IMG/VR virus record: IMGVR_UViG_3300008262_006132
Coordinates: 1-64,000 of that record
Length of the DNA: 64,000 nt
Origin: a virus
Reading direction: 5' to 3' (one strand)
Of the stretch, positions 33,601 to 44,466 are shown piece by piece. Both the position numbers and the translations under genes were made by a program. The notes below the pieces were generated by a model. It saw only the letters and a list, made by a program, of their open reading frames with translations, did not search any database and was not told the origin of the DNA. Each line of letters starts with the position of its first letter. Position 1 is the first letter of the stretch.

Positions 33601-36600
33601 AACTGGAACAACAGGAGTTGATGGTCCAACTGGTACTCAAGGACCAACTGGTAATCAGGGTAATACAGGTCCACAAGGCACAACTGGGAGTCAGGGTATT
33701 ACTGGGCATCAAGGAACTACAGGAAATCAAGGTTCAACTGGTGTTCAAGGTTCTACAGGAATACAAGGACTCACTGGACCGAAAGGTGAAACTGGAACTT
33801 CTGTAACAGGTGCTCAAGGTCCAACTGGTGTTGGTCTTCAGGGTCCAACTGGACCACCGAATGGTTTTCAAGGACCAACTGGCTTCCAAGGTGCAACTGG
33901 TCCTAAGGGTGATCCTGGTGGATTTCAAGGTCCGACTGGACCAACCGGTCCTTCCGCAAATTACTATGTTCAAGAACCACCAGCACCACCGTCACCGGTA
34001 CAAGGTGATAGATGGTATGACTTATCAACGGGTCAAGAATTTGTTTATATAAACGATAATACCAGCTCTCAGTGGGTTACTCCAATTAATTTTTACAATG
34101 GTTCATCTACCGGTGGTAATACAGGTCCGCAAGGAACCACTGGTCCTCAAGGAATCACTGGAAGTCAAGGTCCAACTGGTCCTAGCAGTATCACAATAAC
34201 TGACCCTGCTGGTAGAATATTCTTTAGTAGTGGTAGTTCACTTACAAGCTCAAGTTGTTTAAGTATAAACGTATCAGATCTAAATTTAATTATTGGTTCA
34301 ACTGGTAGTTCTATTCTGGGCTACCTTGGTAACCCAGCCTCTGTCTATTGTAGTCGTAGAAATTCTATAATAAGCAGTTTTGATTCTGAGATTTCTGCTA
34401 TTAGCCGTGGTAACACTATAATTTCTGGTGAGTGTAATAGACAATGTGTTTCATGTAATTCAACAATAATTTCAAGTAAATGTAGTTGCATGGACCCCGC
34501 TGGTGGTATTTTTGGCAATGTACATTTTCACAGTTCGATAATAGCAGGATTCAATAGTTGTATAATAAGTTCTGGAGCAGTTACTGTCAAATATTCGTCA
34601 ATAGTGGGTGATTGTCAGTCTAGAATCCAATCTGGATGCACATCTTTGATAGGTGGGGGTTTTAAAAATGTAATTTGTACTAGTTTACAATCATCAATTC
34701 TTGGTGGATCGTGTAATGTTATTACAAATTCAACTTGTAATAGTTCTATTATAGGCAGTTACAGATCATGTATCAGTTGCTCAAAACAAACTGCAATAAT
34801 TGCAGGTGGAACTGGTAGTTTTATCAATTGTGCAAGTTGTAATTCATCACTTATTGGCGGATATAGAAATACATTAACGGCATCTTGTTTTAGTTCAATT
34901 ATTAGTGGTCAAAGAAACTGTATTAGTAACGGTGCAAACTCTATAATAATTGGTGGTTCTGGAAGTTTTATAAGCTCTACTGCTTCTAATAGTGTTATAG
35001 TAGGTGGTAATTCACTCACTTTAACAGCCTCTAATACCGTACTTGTGCCAAATTTAAGAGTTGCTGGTAATTTAATTCCTAACGCTGATCAGACTTATGA
35101 CCTTGGTGCAACTCCATCTGGAAGATGGAGAGATCTATGGCTTAGTGGTAACACAATATATCTTGGTGATTTAACTATCTCGGCATCTGGTTCATCAGTT
35201 GCAGTTCCAAATCTATTAGTTACCGGTGGCTCGACGTTTAGAGGTAGTCTATCTACAGGAACAGCTTCAGTATTGGGTAATATATCTGCAACTGGTTCAT
35301 TATCAGTAACGAATACAATCACAGCTGGTACTATTTCCGCAACTAACCAGGTAGATTCCAGTTCGTTCAATGCTGCTACTTATAAAATAGCTACTTTTAA
35401 AGCACTTGATGGACCAGCTTTTTCAGCTTATGGAAGTGTAGCTACGACGCTAAATAACGGTGTAGTAACTAAAATAACTTTGGATACTGAGGAATTTGAT
35501 ACTGACAATGTATTCAACACTTCAACATATCGATTCACACCAAATTTAGCTGGATATTATCTGTTCCATGGTCACATAAGTGTTGTCACATACGCATCAA
35601 ACACTAGCTCACAAATTATGTCATTATATAAAAATGGATATGAATATAAAAGAGGAGTTAGAGTTCCTTGCAATACTGCTGGTGTTGGGACCATGATTAG
35701 TGCAATGATTTTCATGGATGGAATCACTGACTATATCGAAATGTATGGTCTACAGAGTTCTGGTGGTAATGTTACAACTGAGACTGGTCAACAATTTGGT
35801 TCATATTTACAAGGTAATTTTGTGAAACCACCAATTTACTTATACGTTTCGGTTCAATATCTAGTCATCGGAGGGGGTGGCGGAGGCGGATGTAACTGGG
35901 GTGGAGGTGGAGGTGGAGGTGCCTTTGTTGAAGGAACTTCTGGATTTGCTAGAGGATTTGTTTATGATATTATTGTTGGAACTGGTGGGGATGGTGCAAC
36001 CACTGCGGGCTCCGGTGGTAATGGTGGTTCATCAACCATAACAGGTGTTAAATATACTCCTAGTACTTTTACTATTGATGCTTCTGGCGGTGGCGGTGGT
36101 GGATATAACATAAGTGGATCAAGTGCAGCTGCAGGAAATTCAAATGGCAACGGGTCTGGTGGTGGTGCTGGGTATCCAGGTTCTGGTGGAACAGTTGCTG
36201 GTGGGTCTGGTGTCAATAACGTAACTATAGAATTTCAAACTGTTAATTCATTCAACAGTGGGGGACAATCACAAGGTTTAAATTCTAGAGCATCTGGTGG
36301 TGGAGGTGGTGCTGGTGCTGTTGGACAAGAAGGTCAAACATCAACCACTGGTGGTAATGGTGGTGCTGGTAAAACAAGTTCAATAACTGGTGCTTCTGTA
36401 TACTATTCAGCTGGAGGTGGAGGCGGTGGTAATGCCGGAACAGTACAATCTTCAGGTGGGACTGGTAATACAGGTGGCAAAGGTGGAAATACAAATGGAG
36501 GCGCTGGTACAAGTGGCGCGGGTGGATATGGTATGGGCGGTGGTGGAGGTGCTACTAATGGTGGCCAAGGTGGTAATGGTAGTAAAGGTGTTGTTATTTT

Positions 36601-36709
36601 ACGTGTTTTAACTTCTCAAAATAGTTCGGGAACTGGCACCTATACAACAACAACTGATGGTCTATACACAATTTTCACATTTACTGGCGATGGCCAGTTT
36701 ATACCCTGA
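30668..36709 (+). CDS. Giant collagen-like tail fibre with C1q-like and Gly-rich domains
   Basis: A 2013-residue protein with GTG start. Modules in order: N-terminal beta domain (1-95); collagen-like Gly-X-Y with GPQGPTG units (96-226); a globular insert (227-355); a very long collagen region (358-1097); a linker with [11 protein letters not shown]; a short collagen piece (1150-1176); a beta-roll of SIIGG-x-x-N-x-I rungs rich in Cys (1178-1461); [18 protein letters not shown]; a C1q/TNF-like domain (about 1573-1724, [24 protein letters not shown]); and a Gly-rich tip (1724-1975) like polyglycine receptor-binding domains. It should trimerise and bind host surface. Thr follows Pro in most triplets, a known context for O-glycosylation in bacterial collagens. 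Confidence 0.9.
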   Translation: MALILFEEPVPVENGDVNFRVDSNNWAVPGQSVLVSYPDGSYLGYFIVTDVYILVEPDGTEYLYITCRNVTLYFPANPAPLSQIPQFSIIGPGMPPSGPQGESGPQGLQGPTGPQGLQGPTGPQGLQGPTGPQGLQGPTGPQGLQGPTGPQGLQGPTGPQGFQGPTGPQGPQGPTGPQGPQGLQGPTGPQGFQGPSGPQGLQGPTGPTGVQGFQGPCCAGPTGATGLTLTSDSCYIFDYDDSTTQSYPGNGRFRLNNSDMGSANQMFVSYQDTTSNDLSNYFEALNNYGTTLRRGFLKIQLSTDQSWFHVFEITGTITSSGSGVTKYYLIPISNIVSDNDFTNNSNSYLCFTPAGNSTTGPQGATGPSLGPAGAQGPTGPLANTVTGPQGPTGLSGDAGPQGPTGPAGSGDGNTGPQGPTGLSGDAGPQGPTGPAGSGDGNTGPQGPTGLSGDVGAQGPTGPAGLGDGNTGSQGPTGPLGMTGSQGSTGSSITGPQGSTGIIGPQGHTGPPGNPGGDQGPTGFQGNTGVQGITGPSATGPQGNTGIIGPQGHTGPPGNPGGDQGPTGFQGNTGVQGLTGPQGFTGIGTTGSQGSTGSQGATGSQGLTGTQGVTGTQGSTGIQGLTGPQGSTGSQGQTGASITGPQGNTGVGIQGPTGPPGNPGGDQGPTGFQGNTGVQGITGPSITGNQGPTGIPGPQGDTGPAGPAGGPSGPQGNTGIQGLTGLQGPTGFQGFTGLQGLTGPQGLTGLQGLTGPQGVTGTQGFTGTQGITGSQGPTGIQGMTGTKGETGPSITGPQGPTGVDGLQGPTGPPNGFQGPTGLQGMTGPKGDPGGFQGPTGPEGSTGVQGTTGISITGPQGFTGNQGTTGSQGLTGTQGITGSQGFTGSQGVTGSQGFTGFQGNTGSQGNTGSQGVTGFQGNTGIQGPTGNSITGPQGVTGIDGNQGPTGPAGTPGGPQGFTGFQGPTGPKGDPGGLQGPTGTTGVDGPTGTQGPTGNQGNTGPQGTTGSQGITGHQGTTGNQGSTGVQGSTGIQGLTGPKGETGTSVTGAQGPTGVGLQGPTGPPNGFQGPTGFQGATGPKGDPGGFQGPTGPTGPSANYYVQEPPAPPSPVQGDRWYDLSTGQEFVYINDNTSSQWVTPINFYNGSSTGGNTGPQGTTGPQGITGSQGPTGPSSITITDPAGRIFFSSGSSLTSSSCLSINVSDLNLIIGSTGSSILGYLGNPASVYCSRRNSIISSFDSEISAISRGNTIISGECNRQCVSCNSTIISSKCSCMDPAGGIFGNVHFHSSIIAGFNSCIISSGAVTVKYSSIVGDCQSRIQSGCTSLIGGGFKNVICTSLQSSILGGSCNVITNSTCNSSIIGSYRSCISCSKQTAIIAGGTGSFINCASCNSSLIGGYRNTLTASCFSSIISGQRNCISNGANSIIIGGSGSFISSTASNSVIVGGNSLTLTASNTVLVPNLRVAGNLIPNADQTYDLGATPSGRWRDLWLSGNTIYLGDLTISASGSSVAVPNLLVTGGSTFRGSLSTGTASVLGNISATGSLSVTNTITAGTISATNQVDSSSFNAATYKIATFKALDGPAFSAYGSVATTLNNGVVTKITLDTEEFDTDNVFNTSTYRFTPNLAGYYLFHGHISVVTYASNTSSQIMSLYKNGYEYKRGVRVPCNTAGVGTMISAMIFMDGITDYIEMYGLQSSGGNVTTETGQQFGSYLQGNFVKPPIYLYVSVQYLVIGGGGGGGCNWGGGGGGGAFVEGTSGFARGFVYDIIVGTGGDGATTAGSGGNGGSSTITGVKYTPSTFTIDASGGGGGGYNISGSSAAAGNSNGNGSGGGAGYPGSGGTVAGGSGVNNVTIEFQTVNSFNSGGQSQGLNSRASGGGGGAGAVGQEGQTSTTGGNGGAGKTSSITGASVYYSAGGGGGGNAGTVQSSGGTGNTGGKGGNTNGGAGTSGAGGYGMGGGGGATNGGQGGNGSKGVVILRVLTSQNSSGTGTYTTTTDGLYTIFTFTGDGQFIP
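31832..32083 (+). repeat. Three tandem 84-bp units in fibre gene
   Basis: Units start at 31832, 31916 and 32000 and encode 28 residues each ([19 protein letters not shown] then SGDGNTGPQ). The first two differ at about one base, the third is diverged, indicating recent slippage or unequal recombination. Confidence 0.85.
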
Positions 36710-36736
36710 TAAAATAGATAAATAAATAAATAGAAT

Positions 36737-39700
36737 ATGCCAGTAAATTTTCCATCATTTCCCTCAACAAACGAGACCTACACTTTTAGTTCAACAGTGT
36801 GGACATATAATGGATATGCATGGGTTGTATCTTCATCGGCTCAATCAACTGGTGCTACAGGTCCTCAAGGTCCTACTGGACAGGCAGGATCAGGTTCCGG
36901 GGTAACAGGTCCTCAAGGTCCGACTGGTATAGATGGTGTTCAGGGTCCGACTGGACCAGCAGGTGGTGGATCTGGCACAACCGGTCCTCAAGGCCCAACT
37001 GGCCTACAGGGTATAACAGGTCCTCAAGGTTCAACAGGACCGGGTATTTCGGTTGATAGACCATTCACTGAAGTATTCTTTAGTGATGGTAATTTAGGCA
37101 TAACGAGTTCAGAAAACTTCACATTCAATCCAACTTACTCGAACTTAGTTTCCGGACTTTCTAATAGTATAATCGCTGGAGTCTATGGACCTACTGATAG
37201 TATTTCATCAGCTATAATTGGTGGTAAAGAAAATACTATATCTAATAGATCAAGTTATTCTACAATTTTAGGCGGATCTTGTAATTTAATTACTGGTACA
37301 TCCGCTTCATCAGCCGCTTCATCAGCTATAATTGGTGGTAAAGAAAATACTATATCTGATAGATCAAGTTATTCTACAATTTTAGCTGGATCTTGCAATT
37401 TAATTACTGGTACATCCGCGTACGGATTTGTAAGTGGTGTTTGTAATAAAATTATAAACAGTTCAAAATCTCATATAATAGGAGGTGAGAAGAATTCTAT
37501 TTGTAATTACGACGGTCTCTACCAAAATGCTAATCTATTGAATCTTGATAGCTCTTTAATAATTGGAGGATGTCAGAATACAATTATGAACAACAGTTAT
37601 GTTTCAAATTTCTCATCAATTATAGGTGGATTTACAAACTCGATATGTGATTCTCAACGTTCCTCTATCTTATTTTCATCTTGTTCAGTAAATCGTATAT
37701 CCTGTTGTGGTATTATATTAAATTCATATAAATCTATACAATGTTGGGACTGTAACAGTTTAATATTAGGTGGTTCATATAATTGGATTATTGGAAATTA
37801 TCTGGGACAACCAGAATACAACGTAATAGTTGGTGGTAAACATAATTGCATGTTCCAATTTAACTCATATACTGGTTACACCGGAGTCTCTTCCTATAGT
37901 GCTATACTATCATCTACTGGTTCAAGTATCAATTGGTCTATTTCAGGAGTGATTGTAGGTGGATCCGGAAATATTCTTGCAGGTCGACCGTATGACATCA
38001 AAAATCTAACTTCTACAATAATAGGAGGTAGATGTAACATTATTTTGATAGATGCTTTTGCTGCTGGTACATCGTCAGACAATTCAATTATGGGTGGATT
38101 CTGTAACAGAATTGTAAATTCTGATAGAAGTGCAATAATTGGTGGCAGTCAGCTCACCCTCACTCAATCGGATACAGTACTTGTACCTCAATTAAAATTA
38201 AACGAGCCTACAAATTCTGTAATATTATCTGCAACAAATGGGACTTTAAATATTGGAATAGGAACTTACTCTTACAGATTACCAAAGACTGATGGGTTAC
38301 CAGGTCAGTTATTATCAACTGATGGATTGGCATCTTCTGGTGGTACCCTTTCTTGGGTTACTGCTTCTGGTGTTGGTAGTCAGGGAGTGACTGGACCACA
38401 GGGTTTGACAGGTGTTCAAGGTCTAACAGGTCCTCAAGGTTTTACAGGAGATCAAGGTACAACTGGTTCTCAAGGATTTACAGGTAATCAAGGTCTGACT
38501 GGATCACAAGGAACCACTGGTAATCAAGGATTTACAGGTAATCAGGGTGTGACCGGACTACAAGGTTCGACTGGTGTTCAAGGATTTACCGGACCACAAG
38601 GATTTACAGGTAATCAGGGTGTGACCGGACTACAAGGTTCGACTGGTGTTCAAGGATTTACCGGACCACAAGGGTTTACAGGTGATCAAGGATCAACAGG
38701 ACCACAAGGTTTTACTGGTTTACAAGGATTTACTGGTCCACAAGGTCAACCCGGTCAAGCAGCTTCATACTATAATTACAAAGCTAAAACGGCAAGTCAG
38801 AGTGGTGATCCAGGATCAACATATATCCTCTGGAATAATGCTACACAAATAAGTTCAACACAAATAAACATAAGTCACATCAATAGAGATTCAGTGGATA
38901 TAGATTTCTTACTTGCTACAATTATCCCAGGCAACACAATAATAATACAAGCTGATGATAATTCAAATAACTATCAAAAATGGGTAGTTAGTGCCACGAT
39001 TTCAATAATCCCGAACTCTTATGTGCAAATACCAGTTACATTCGTAGAATATGGTGGTACTGGTAATTCATTTAATAATGATGATAATATTATAGTTATA
39101 GTTCAAACAGCTGGTTCTACTGGTCCACAAGGAAGTGTTGGTGTAACTGGACCACAAGGTCAAACTGGTATACAAGGATTTACTGGACCACAAGGTGCTA
39201 CTGGTTCAGGAATTTCAATCACTAGTCCAACTGGTGAAATATTCTTCAGCAGTGGTAGTTCACTAACTAGTTCTAGTTGTTTTAATATAGATTCATCAAG
39301 ACTGAATTTGATTATAGGTTCTACCGGTTCTAGTTTTGACAACACACCAAAAAATAATCGTAGAAACTCAATAATTAGTAGTGGGAATTCAAAAATATGC
39401 TATGGTAGTTGTGAGAGCGGAATCGCTTTTGGTCAGAATAATTTAATATACTCATCTATAAATTCATCAATAATATCAAGTCAAAATAGTTGTATTTGTA
39501 ATCCCTTGTCTAAATTTGTTTATAATAGTTCAATAATTGGAGGAGTAGATCATAAAATTATAGGAGCATCTTTTTTATCTTCTTATTCTTTGATTTTGGG
39601 TGGTACATCCTCAACAATTTGTTCTGCATATAGAACAGTAATAATTGGTGGTGGTGGCAACATAGCTTATGGTACAAATAGATCAGTAATTTCCGGGGGT

Positions 39701-41104
39701 ATTCAAAACACGCAATGTAATGCTTATAACTCGAACATTCTTGGTGGTGGTAGTAATTATATTGGTGTAAAATCCGGTTCCGTTGTATCAAGTTTGATAG
39801 CTGGTGGTTATAAAAATAGAATTTGTGGTGATGATTCCGATAGTGATATAATAATTGGTGGTAGAAGTAACTGTATTTGTAAATCTACTAATTCTGTAAT
39901 AATCGGAGCAAGTGGTAGTGCTATTTGCCAGGGAGCTGTAAATTCAGTGATAATTGGTGGTAATGGTCTTACACTTACAGCTTCAAATACTGTTTTAGTA
40001 CCTAACTTACAAATAGATGGTGTTTTAAATGGTAAGTTTATTAACCAGCAAACAAACACTGGTCCATATTATTTAGCCGAATTTAGAGGTAATGGTGGTG
40101 CGAGATTTAAAATAGGCGTGAGTGATGACTTAAATTTTGGAATAGCGAATGATGTTCTAAATAGCACCGATAATGGTTATGCTGATTACAACCTAAATGC
40201 TAAAGAAATTACCTTTGGAATAAACGACGATCCAGTAGTTGGACCGGGTCTACCAAACGCATTTGTGATTCACAATCAAGGAGCATGGGTTGAAATTACA
40301 TACGGATTAACTGTTAGTCAAGTTTTTAGTGTTAATGGTACAATCGGAAGTAATTTAATTCCTGATATAGATGCCTACTATGATTTAGGAGCAAGTCCTT
40401 CATCTAGATGGAAAGACTTATGGTTAAGTGGAAATACTATCTATTTGGGAGATGCTAAATTAAGCTCAACTGGTTCATCAGTTCAAATAGAAACTCTTTA
40501 TATAGGCACAACTAATCCAGTTCAGATCTCTGCAACTGGTAACTCACTGGTTTTTGGATCAACACAGTCTTATGCACTTCCAAACTACGATGGTGGTCCT
40601 GGTCAAGTTCTTTACACAGACGGACTAGGCCAACTTGGTTGGACTAATTCTGGAGGCGGTGCAGGTACACAAGGCCCAACTGGACCAGCTGGTAATGCCG
40701 GTTCACAGGGTCCAACCGGTCCGCAGGGTCCTACTGGACCAGCGCCAACAACTACCAATTCTTTTGGTATTACAATCGATGGCCAAGGTGGTACAATAAC
40801 AACTGGAGTTAAGGGTTATGTAAGTATACCTTATGATTGTACTATCACAGGATGGACTATAATAGCAAACGCAACAGGATCAGTTGTAATAGACGTATGG
40901 AAGGCGGCAAGTTCAATACCGACTGTTTCGAATAGTATCGCTGGATCTGAGAAACCGACACTATCATCAGCTCAATATAATCAAGATCTTACACTCTCAA
41001 CTTGGACTGTTTCTGTGGATGCTAATGATGTAATTGCGTTCAACGTCGATTCAGCAACTACAGTTTCAAGTGTGTCATTAACTATTGCAGTCAGTAAGAC
41101 ATAA
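36737..41104 (+). CDS. Second giant collagen-like tail fibre
   Basis: A 1455-residue protein, 27 nt after the first fibre. Modules: short N terminus; collagen (38-105); Cys-containing beta-roll (108-488); LPKTDGLPGQLLSTDG domain; collagen (548-675); beta insert; collagen (793-825); second beta-roll (826-1090); YYDLGASPSSRWKDLWLSG, nearly the same as in the first fibre; DGGPGQVLYTDGLGQLGW; collagen (1310-1336); and a C-terminal jelly roll (1338-1455, GYVSIPYDCTITGWTI). The tip differs from the C1q/Gly-rich tip of the first fibre, so the two probably bind different receptors or form proximal and distal parts. Confidence 0.9.
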   Translation: MPVNFPSFPSTNETYTFSSTVWTYNGYAWVVSSSAQSTGATGPQGPTGQAGSGSGVTGPQGPTGIDGVQGPTGPAGGGSGTTGPQGPTGLQGITGPQGSTGPGISVDRPFTEVFFSDGNLGITSSENFTFNPTYSNLVSGLSNSIIAGVYGPTDSISSAIIGGKENTISNRSSYSTILGGSCNLITGTSASSAASSAIIGGKENTISDRSSYSTILAGSCNLITGTSAYGFVSGVCNKIINSSKSHIIGGEKNSICNYDGLYQNANLLNLDSSLIIGGCQNTIMNNSYVSNFSSIIGGFTNSICDSQRSSILFSSCSVNRISCCGIILNSYKSIQCWDCNSLILGGSYNWIIGNYLGQPEYNVIVGGKHNCMFQFNSYTGYTGVSSYSAILSSTGSSINWSISGVIVGGSGNILAGRPYDIKNLTSTIIGGRCNIILIDAFAAGTSSDNSIMGGFCNRIVNSDRSAIIGGSQLTLTQSDTVLVPQLKLNEPTNSVILSATNGTLNIGIGTYSYRLPKTDGLPGQLLSTDGLASSGGTLSWVTASGVGSQGVTGPQGLTGVQGLTGPQGFTGDQGTTGSQGFTGNQGLTGSQGTTGNQGFTGNQGVTGLQGSTGVQGFTGPQGFTGNQGVTGLQGSTGVQGFTGPQGFTGDQGSTGPQGFTGLQGFTGPQGQPGQAASYYNYKAKTASQSGDPGSTYILWNNATQISSTQINISHINRDSVDIDFLLATIIPGNTIIIQADDNSNNYQKWVVSATISIIPNSYVQIPVTFVEYGGTGNSFNNDDNIIVIVQTAGSTGPQGSVGVTGPQGQTGIQGFTGPQGATGSGISITSPTGEIFFSSGSSLTSSSCFNIDSSRLNLIIGSTGSSFDNTPKNNRRNSIISSGNSKICYGSCESGIAFGQNNLIYSSINSSIISSQNSCICNPLSKFVYNSSIIGGVDHKIIGASFLSSYSLILGGTSSTICSAYRTVIIGGGGNIAYGTNRSVISGGIQNTQCNAYNSNILGGGSNYIGVKSGSVVSSLIAGGYKNRICGDDSDSDIIIGGRSNCICKSTNSVIIGASGSAICQGAVNSVIIGGNGLTLTASNTVLVPNLQIDGVLNGKFINQQTNTGPYYLAEFRGNGGARFKIGVSDDLNFGIANDVLNSTDNGYADYNLNAKEITFGINDDPVVGPGLPNAFVIHNQGAWVEITYGLTVSQVFSVNGTIGSNLIPDIDAYYDLGASPSSRWKDLWLSGNTIYLGDAKLSSTGSSVQIETLYIGTTNPVQISATGNSLVFGSTQSYALPNYDGGPGQVLYTDGLGQLGWTNSGGGAGTQGPTGPAGNAGSQGPTGPQGPTGPAPTTTNSFGITIDGQGGTITTGVKGYVSIPYDCTITGWTIIANATGSVVIDVWKAASSIPTVSNSIAGSEKPTLSSAQYNQDLTLSTWTVSVDANDVIAFNVDSATTVSSVSLTIAVSKT
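37205..37432 (+). repeat. Duplicated 114-bp beta-roll unit
   Basis: Copies start at 37205 and 37319 and encode 38 residues each (SSAIIGGKENTISxRSSYST). Only a few bases differ, so the duplication is recent and adds whole rungs to the beta-roll. Confidence 0.85.
38528..38671 (+). repeat. Exact 72-bp tandem duplication in collagen region
   Basis: Units at 38528-38599 and 38600-38671 are identical by eye and encode 24 residues, eight Gly-X-Y triplets. Identity at DNA level shows a very recent event and a length-variable fibre. Confidence 0.9.
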
Positions 41105-41120
41105 AAAATAAATATTAATT

Positions 41121-41360
41121 ATGACTTATAGTATTTTAGAAAGAAGAGAAGAAACTTATCAATCTGAGGCTCAGATTAGCGAGACTGAGACTATTATTAT
41201 GGATCAAACAACTGTTTTCACAACCGTTCAGTATGACTTTGATGGTACAATAGTGACAGTCGAAATTCCACACTTTATGCCAGCAGATGAGGCATATATA
41301 ACTTTAGGTATAGAAAATAGAGCAATAACAGAACAAAGAAAACTCGGGCTTATTCCATAA
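41121..41360 (+). CDS. Small protein of the fibre cluster
   Basis: A 79-residue acidic protein (MTYSILERREETYQSEAQI, then TVFTTVQYDFDGTIVTVEIPHFMP). It lies 17 nt after the second fibre and its stop overlaps the next start (TAATG), so it belongs to the fibre operon. It could be a fibre assembly helper or a baseplate connector; nothing in the sequence decides this. Confidence 0.6.
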   Translation: MTYSILERREETYQSEAQISETETIIMDQTTVFTTVQYDFDGTIVTVEIPHFMPADEAYITLGIENRAITEQRKLGLIP

Positions 41361-42931
41361 TGGCAACTATAACTATAAGTAATACAGGTGGAAACTGGAA
41401 TTCTACTTCTACTTGGGTAGGAGGAGTCGTTCCTACAGTAGCGGATGATGTGGTAGCTACTGCAACTTCCGGAAATCTTACTGTGACTGCGACTGCTGCG
41501 GCTTTGAGTATCAACTTCACCAATTACGTTGGGACTTTCGTAGTCAATTCTGGAGTTACTCTTACTATTGGCAACGGCACAACAAATACTGGAGGCACTT
41601 TTACTATGGTAGCTGGAATGAATGTTGGTGCGACTAGTACTGGAACTCTCTCTTTTGCAGCGACAGCAACTTTAAACTCAGGAGGAAAAACCTGGCCAGG
41701 TAATATAACATTAATTGTCAGTCCTAATGTAGGTGGTCAAACTAGAACATTCACTTTAGGTAGTCCCTGGTCAGTCGATGGAAACCTATCAATAACTTTT
41801 GCTGCAACTTCTCAGTTTGTGACCCTAAATTCAAATTCGATGACTGTTCGTGGTAATTTCACCATGGGAACAGCTGCTGCTGTTCATAATTCTGGTTTTA
41901 CTGGTACTACTAATTTGATATTAGGAACCACGACAACCCAGACTGTAACAACTAATATATCCGCGGGAATAGCATTCGTCGATATTTTAGTTCCTGTTAC
42001 TTTCAATTCGAGTGGTACTATAATCATCACTACTCCTTCCTCCAAGTTGCGTTTTGGCGCATTGACATGGACAGCTGGTATTGTAACAACTACTGGAGCC
42101 ACGCTTTACAATGTAGGAAATATTACACTCACTACCGGAGGAATGACCTGGGATTGTGATTGGATTCTTCAAGGTCAAGGTAGAACTTTTACACTAGTAA
42201 GTGATTTTAATGTATCAAGTCTAGGATCTTTAACAACTCGTCAAACACAAAATATGACATTTAATGGAAGTAATATCAATCTAAATTGTAATTATACACA
42301 AGTAGTAGTTACTATAGTTGGTAATTTGATTGGTACTACAGTGATGAATTTACTCGGAAATTCTACAATATCACAATCTGCTGGCCTTTCATTTCGACTT
42401 CCAACTATTATAAACTCAACAGGCACAGTCACATTTACATCAAATTTTAGTCACGGTGCATCACTAACATATACTGCCGGCACATTTTCAATGTCAAACT
42501 CGTTGACTTGGACTAATGTAGCCACTGCCACATATACTTTAAATGCTCCAAATTTTAATTTTCCAAATTTTATATCTACCACCAACGTAACATTCGCAGG
42601 ATCAGAAGGTTGTAATTTCTATTCATATACAGTGACAACTGCGGGAGTAACTAACACACTTCAAATAAATGAGACTTATACAATCCTCTCTGCAATTACT
42701 GTGACCGGGACACTCGCATCAAGAGTATCTTTTGTATCTTCTTCTGCTAATACTAATGCCATATTAACTGTCTTACAAGGTGCTTCTATGGATGTAGGAT
42801 ATGCAAACGCAACAGATATTGACTCGTCTCTTGGTCAGACTATTTGGAGTTACAGAGGAACTTTACTTAGAAGTACTAACTGGCAACAACTTCCAGTTCA
42901 GCCAAAAACAGTCGCTAACTTCAATATATAA
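41360..42931 (+). CDS. Beta-helix-like fibre or spike protein, copy 1
   Basis: A 523-residue protein with almost continuous short beta repeats rich in Thr, Ser, Gly and Asn. It opens with GGNWNSTSTWVGGVVPTVAD, a motif seen at the start of Bacteroidetes adhesin-like beta proteins, and ends with MDVGYANATDIDSS ... NWQQLPVQPKTV. No signal peptide is seen, as expected for a virion protein. The next gene is a paralog with the same start and end motifs. It probably forms a tail spike or side fibre. Confidence 0.75.
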   Translation: MATITISNTGGNWNSTSTWVGGVVPTVADDVVATATSGNLTVTATAAALSINFTNYVGTFVVNSGVTLTIGNGTTNTGGTFTMVAGMNVGATSTGTLSFAATATLNSGGKTWPGNITLIVSPNVGGQTRTFTLGSPWSVDGNLSITFAATSQFVTLNSNSMTVRGNFTMGTAAAVHNSGFTGTTNLILGTTTTQTVTTNISAGIAFVDILVPVTFNSSGTIIITTPSSKLRFGALTWTAGIVTTTGATLYNVGNITLTTGGMTWDCDWILQGQGRTFTLVSDFNVSSLGSLTTRQTQNMTFNGSNINLNCNYTQVVVTIVGNLIGTTVMNLLGNSTISQSAGLSFRLPTIINSTGTVTFTSNFSHGASLTYTAGTFSMSNSLTWTNVATATYTLNAPNFNFPNFISTTNVTFAGSEGCNFYSYTVTTAGVTNTLQINETYTILSAITVTGTLASRVSFVSSSANTNAILTVLQGASMDVGYANATDIDSSLGQTIWSYRGTLLRSTNWQQLPVQPKTVANFNI

Positions 42932-42934
42932 ATT

Positions 42935-44461
42935 ATGGCTACCTATTATTTTAGAAGTACTGGAACAAACTGGGGAACTGCTGGTGACTGGAGTGCTACA
43001 CCGTCTCCAACTTATTCAGCTGGAGCTGTACCAACCACGGCTGATAATGCAGTTTTTGAAGCAGCTAGTGCTAACTGTATAATCAATACTGGTGCTACAC
43101 GCAACTGTGTGAATCTCACTTGTACAAGCTATGTCGGAACTCTTACCTTCAACACCAACTTAGCGGTCACTGGTAACGTAGCACTTGGTTCGTCAGCTAT
43201 GAGTATGACCGGATCTTCTACTCTTGCTCTTACGGTACCGGGTTCAACTTTGTCTCTATCGTCTGCAGGATGTACTTGTTCGGTTCCGATGCAGATTTTA
43301 AAAGCCTCTGGTGCTTTAACCGTAACTTGGGGAAGCAATTGGACTCAATCAGGATCGTTTACAATGACTGGAACATCATGGATTTGGAATGGTAACACAG
43401 TTACTTTTAAAAATTCTGTTGCTTGGAATGTCTCAAATCTTTCTGGTACTACTGCTATTATTCTCGCTCCTGACATTTCAACGACTATGAACATAACAAG
43501 TACTGGAAGTCCTGTATGGGGATTATCCTCAGTAACAATAAACGGTGCGGGTACAGTAAATTTAACAGTATCTTTCTTTTTTTCCGGCACATTTACTTGG
43601 ACCGCTGGATCTGTTACTCACACCGGTACTATTACTTTTAACCCTGGAACTAGTACTATGAATACTTCAGGAATGTCATTTCAAAACGGACAAAATAGTA
43701 CCTCTGCTACAAGCGCTGTAGTTCTTACATCAGACCTTACATTCACAGGAGATTACGCATATAACAGATCTGCAACTAGCTTCAACCCGGCTGGTCGAAC
43801 CGTGTTTGTTGGTGGTAATTTGACGATTGGTGTTGGTGTAATTAATATCAACACAGTTCTCGGAGCAGCTACTATAGTTATGAACGGAACTGGTACTATC
43901 AGCGGATCTGCTCCGAATGCAATGACCGTGCCTTTAACTATAAGCACATCTGGGACTATCACTTTTTCAGGAAACATTAACTGGTTGAGAACACTCACTT
44001 TTACTTCAGGTACTATAGTCTCGAATGCTACAATAACTTGTAACAGTGCTAGTACATTTACTCTGAATGCTCCTGGTTTCTCTTTTGCAACTTTCAGCAC
44101 GAGTGCTAACTCAACTTTCACTGGATCTGAAGGATGCACTTTTGTGACTTTCACATCACAGACTGCTGGAACAACACACACATTCCAGTCTACTGACACA
44201 TACACAATTACTTCTGCTTTAAACTTGCTTGGTACAGCTGCCTCTGCACTTACTTTTAGATCAAGTTCTGCTGGAAGTTTGGCAACTGTCACGATACCAT
44301 ATGGGGCTAGTTTAGATGTGGGTCACGTTACTGCAACTGATATCAACTCTTCAAATGGAAGAACAATTTGGGTTTATAAAGGAACTATAGGAGCTGGAAC
44401 TCTTAACTGGCAACAATTACCAACAGTTCCGAAAACAGTTGGTGTAGCTTGGGTTAGATAA
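42935..44461 (+). CDS. Beta-helix-like fibre or spike protein, copy 2
   Basis: A 508-residue paralog of the preceding protein, 3 nt downstream. It shares the N-terminal GTNWGTAGDWS ... AVPTTADNAVF plan, the central GSEGCxFxxFT, and the C-terminal LDVGHVTATDINSSNGRTIW ... NWQQLPTVPKTV. Sequence between these anchors has drifted, as in receptor-binding parts under selection. It ends the plus-strand fibre cluster; the convergent gene follows after 5 nt. Confidence 0.75.
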   Translation: MATYYFRSTGTNWGTAGDWSATPSPTYSAGAVPTTADNAVFEAASANCIINTGATRNCVNLTCTSYVGTLTFNTNLAVTGNVALGSSAMSMTGSSTLALTVPGSTLSLSSAGCTCSVPMQILKASGALTVTWGSNWTQSGSFTMTGTSWIWNGNTVTFKNSVAWNVSNLSGTTAIILAPDISTTMNITSTGSPVWGLSSVTINGAGTVNLTVSFFFSGTFTWTAGSVTHTGTITFNPGTSTMNTSGMSFQNGQNSTSATSAVVLTSDLTFTGDYAYNRSATSFNPAGRTVFVGGNLTIGVGVININTVLGAATIVMNGTGTISGSAPNAMTVPLTISTSGTITFSGNINWLRTLTFTSGTIVSNATITCNSASTFTLNAPGFSFATFSTSANSTFTGSEGCTFVTFTSQTAGTTHTFQSTDTYTITSALNLLGTAASALTFRSSSAGSLATVTIPYGASLDVGHVTATDINSSNGRTIWVYKGTIGAGTLNWQQLPTVPKTVGVAWVR

Positions 44462-44466
44462 CTATC

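Noticed and set aside
30876-33973. Many long minus-strand and alternate-frame open frames across the collagen-like regions
   Set aside because: They are by-products of the Gly-X-Y codon repeat, with low-complexity Leu/Val/Asp or Ser/Thr/Arg translations and no start signals. The same applies to frames opposite groEL and the beta-helix proteins.
30668-41104. CRISPR array
   Set aside because: The short repeats are coding Gly-X-Y triplets without unique spacers of constant length.
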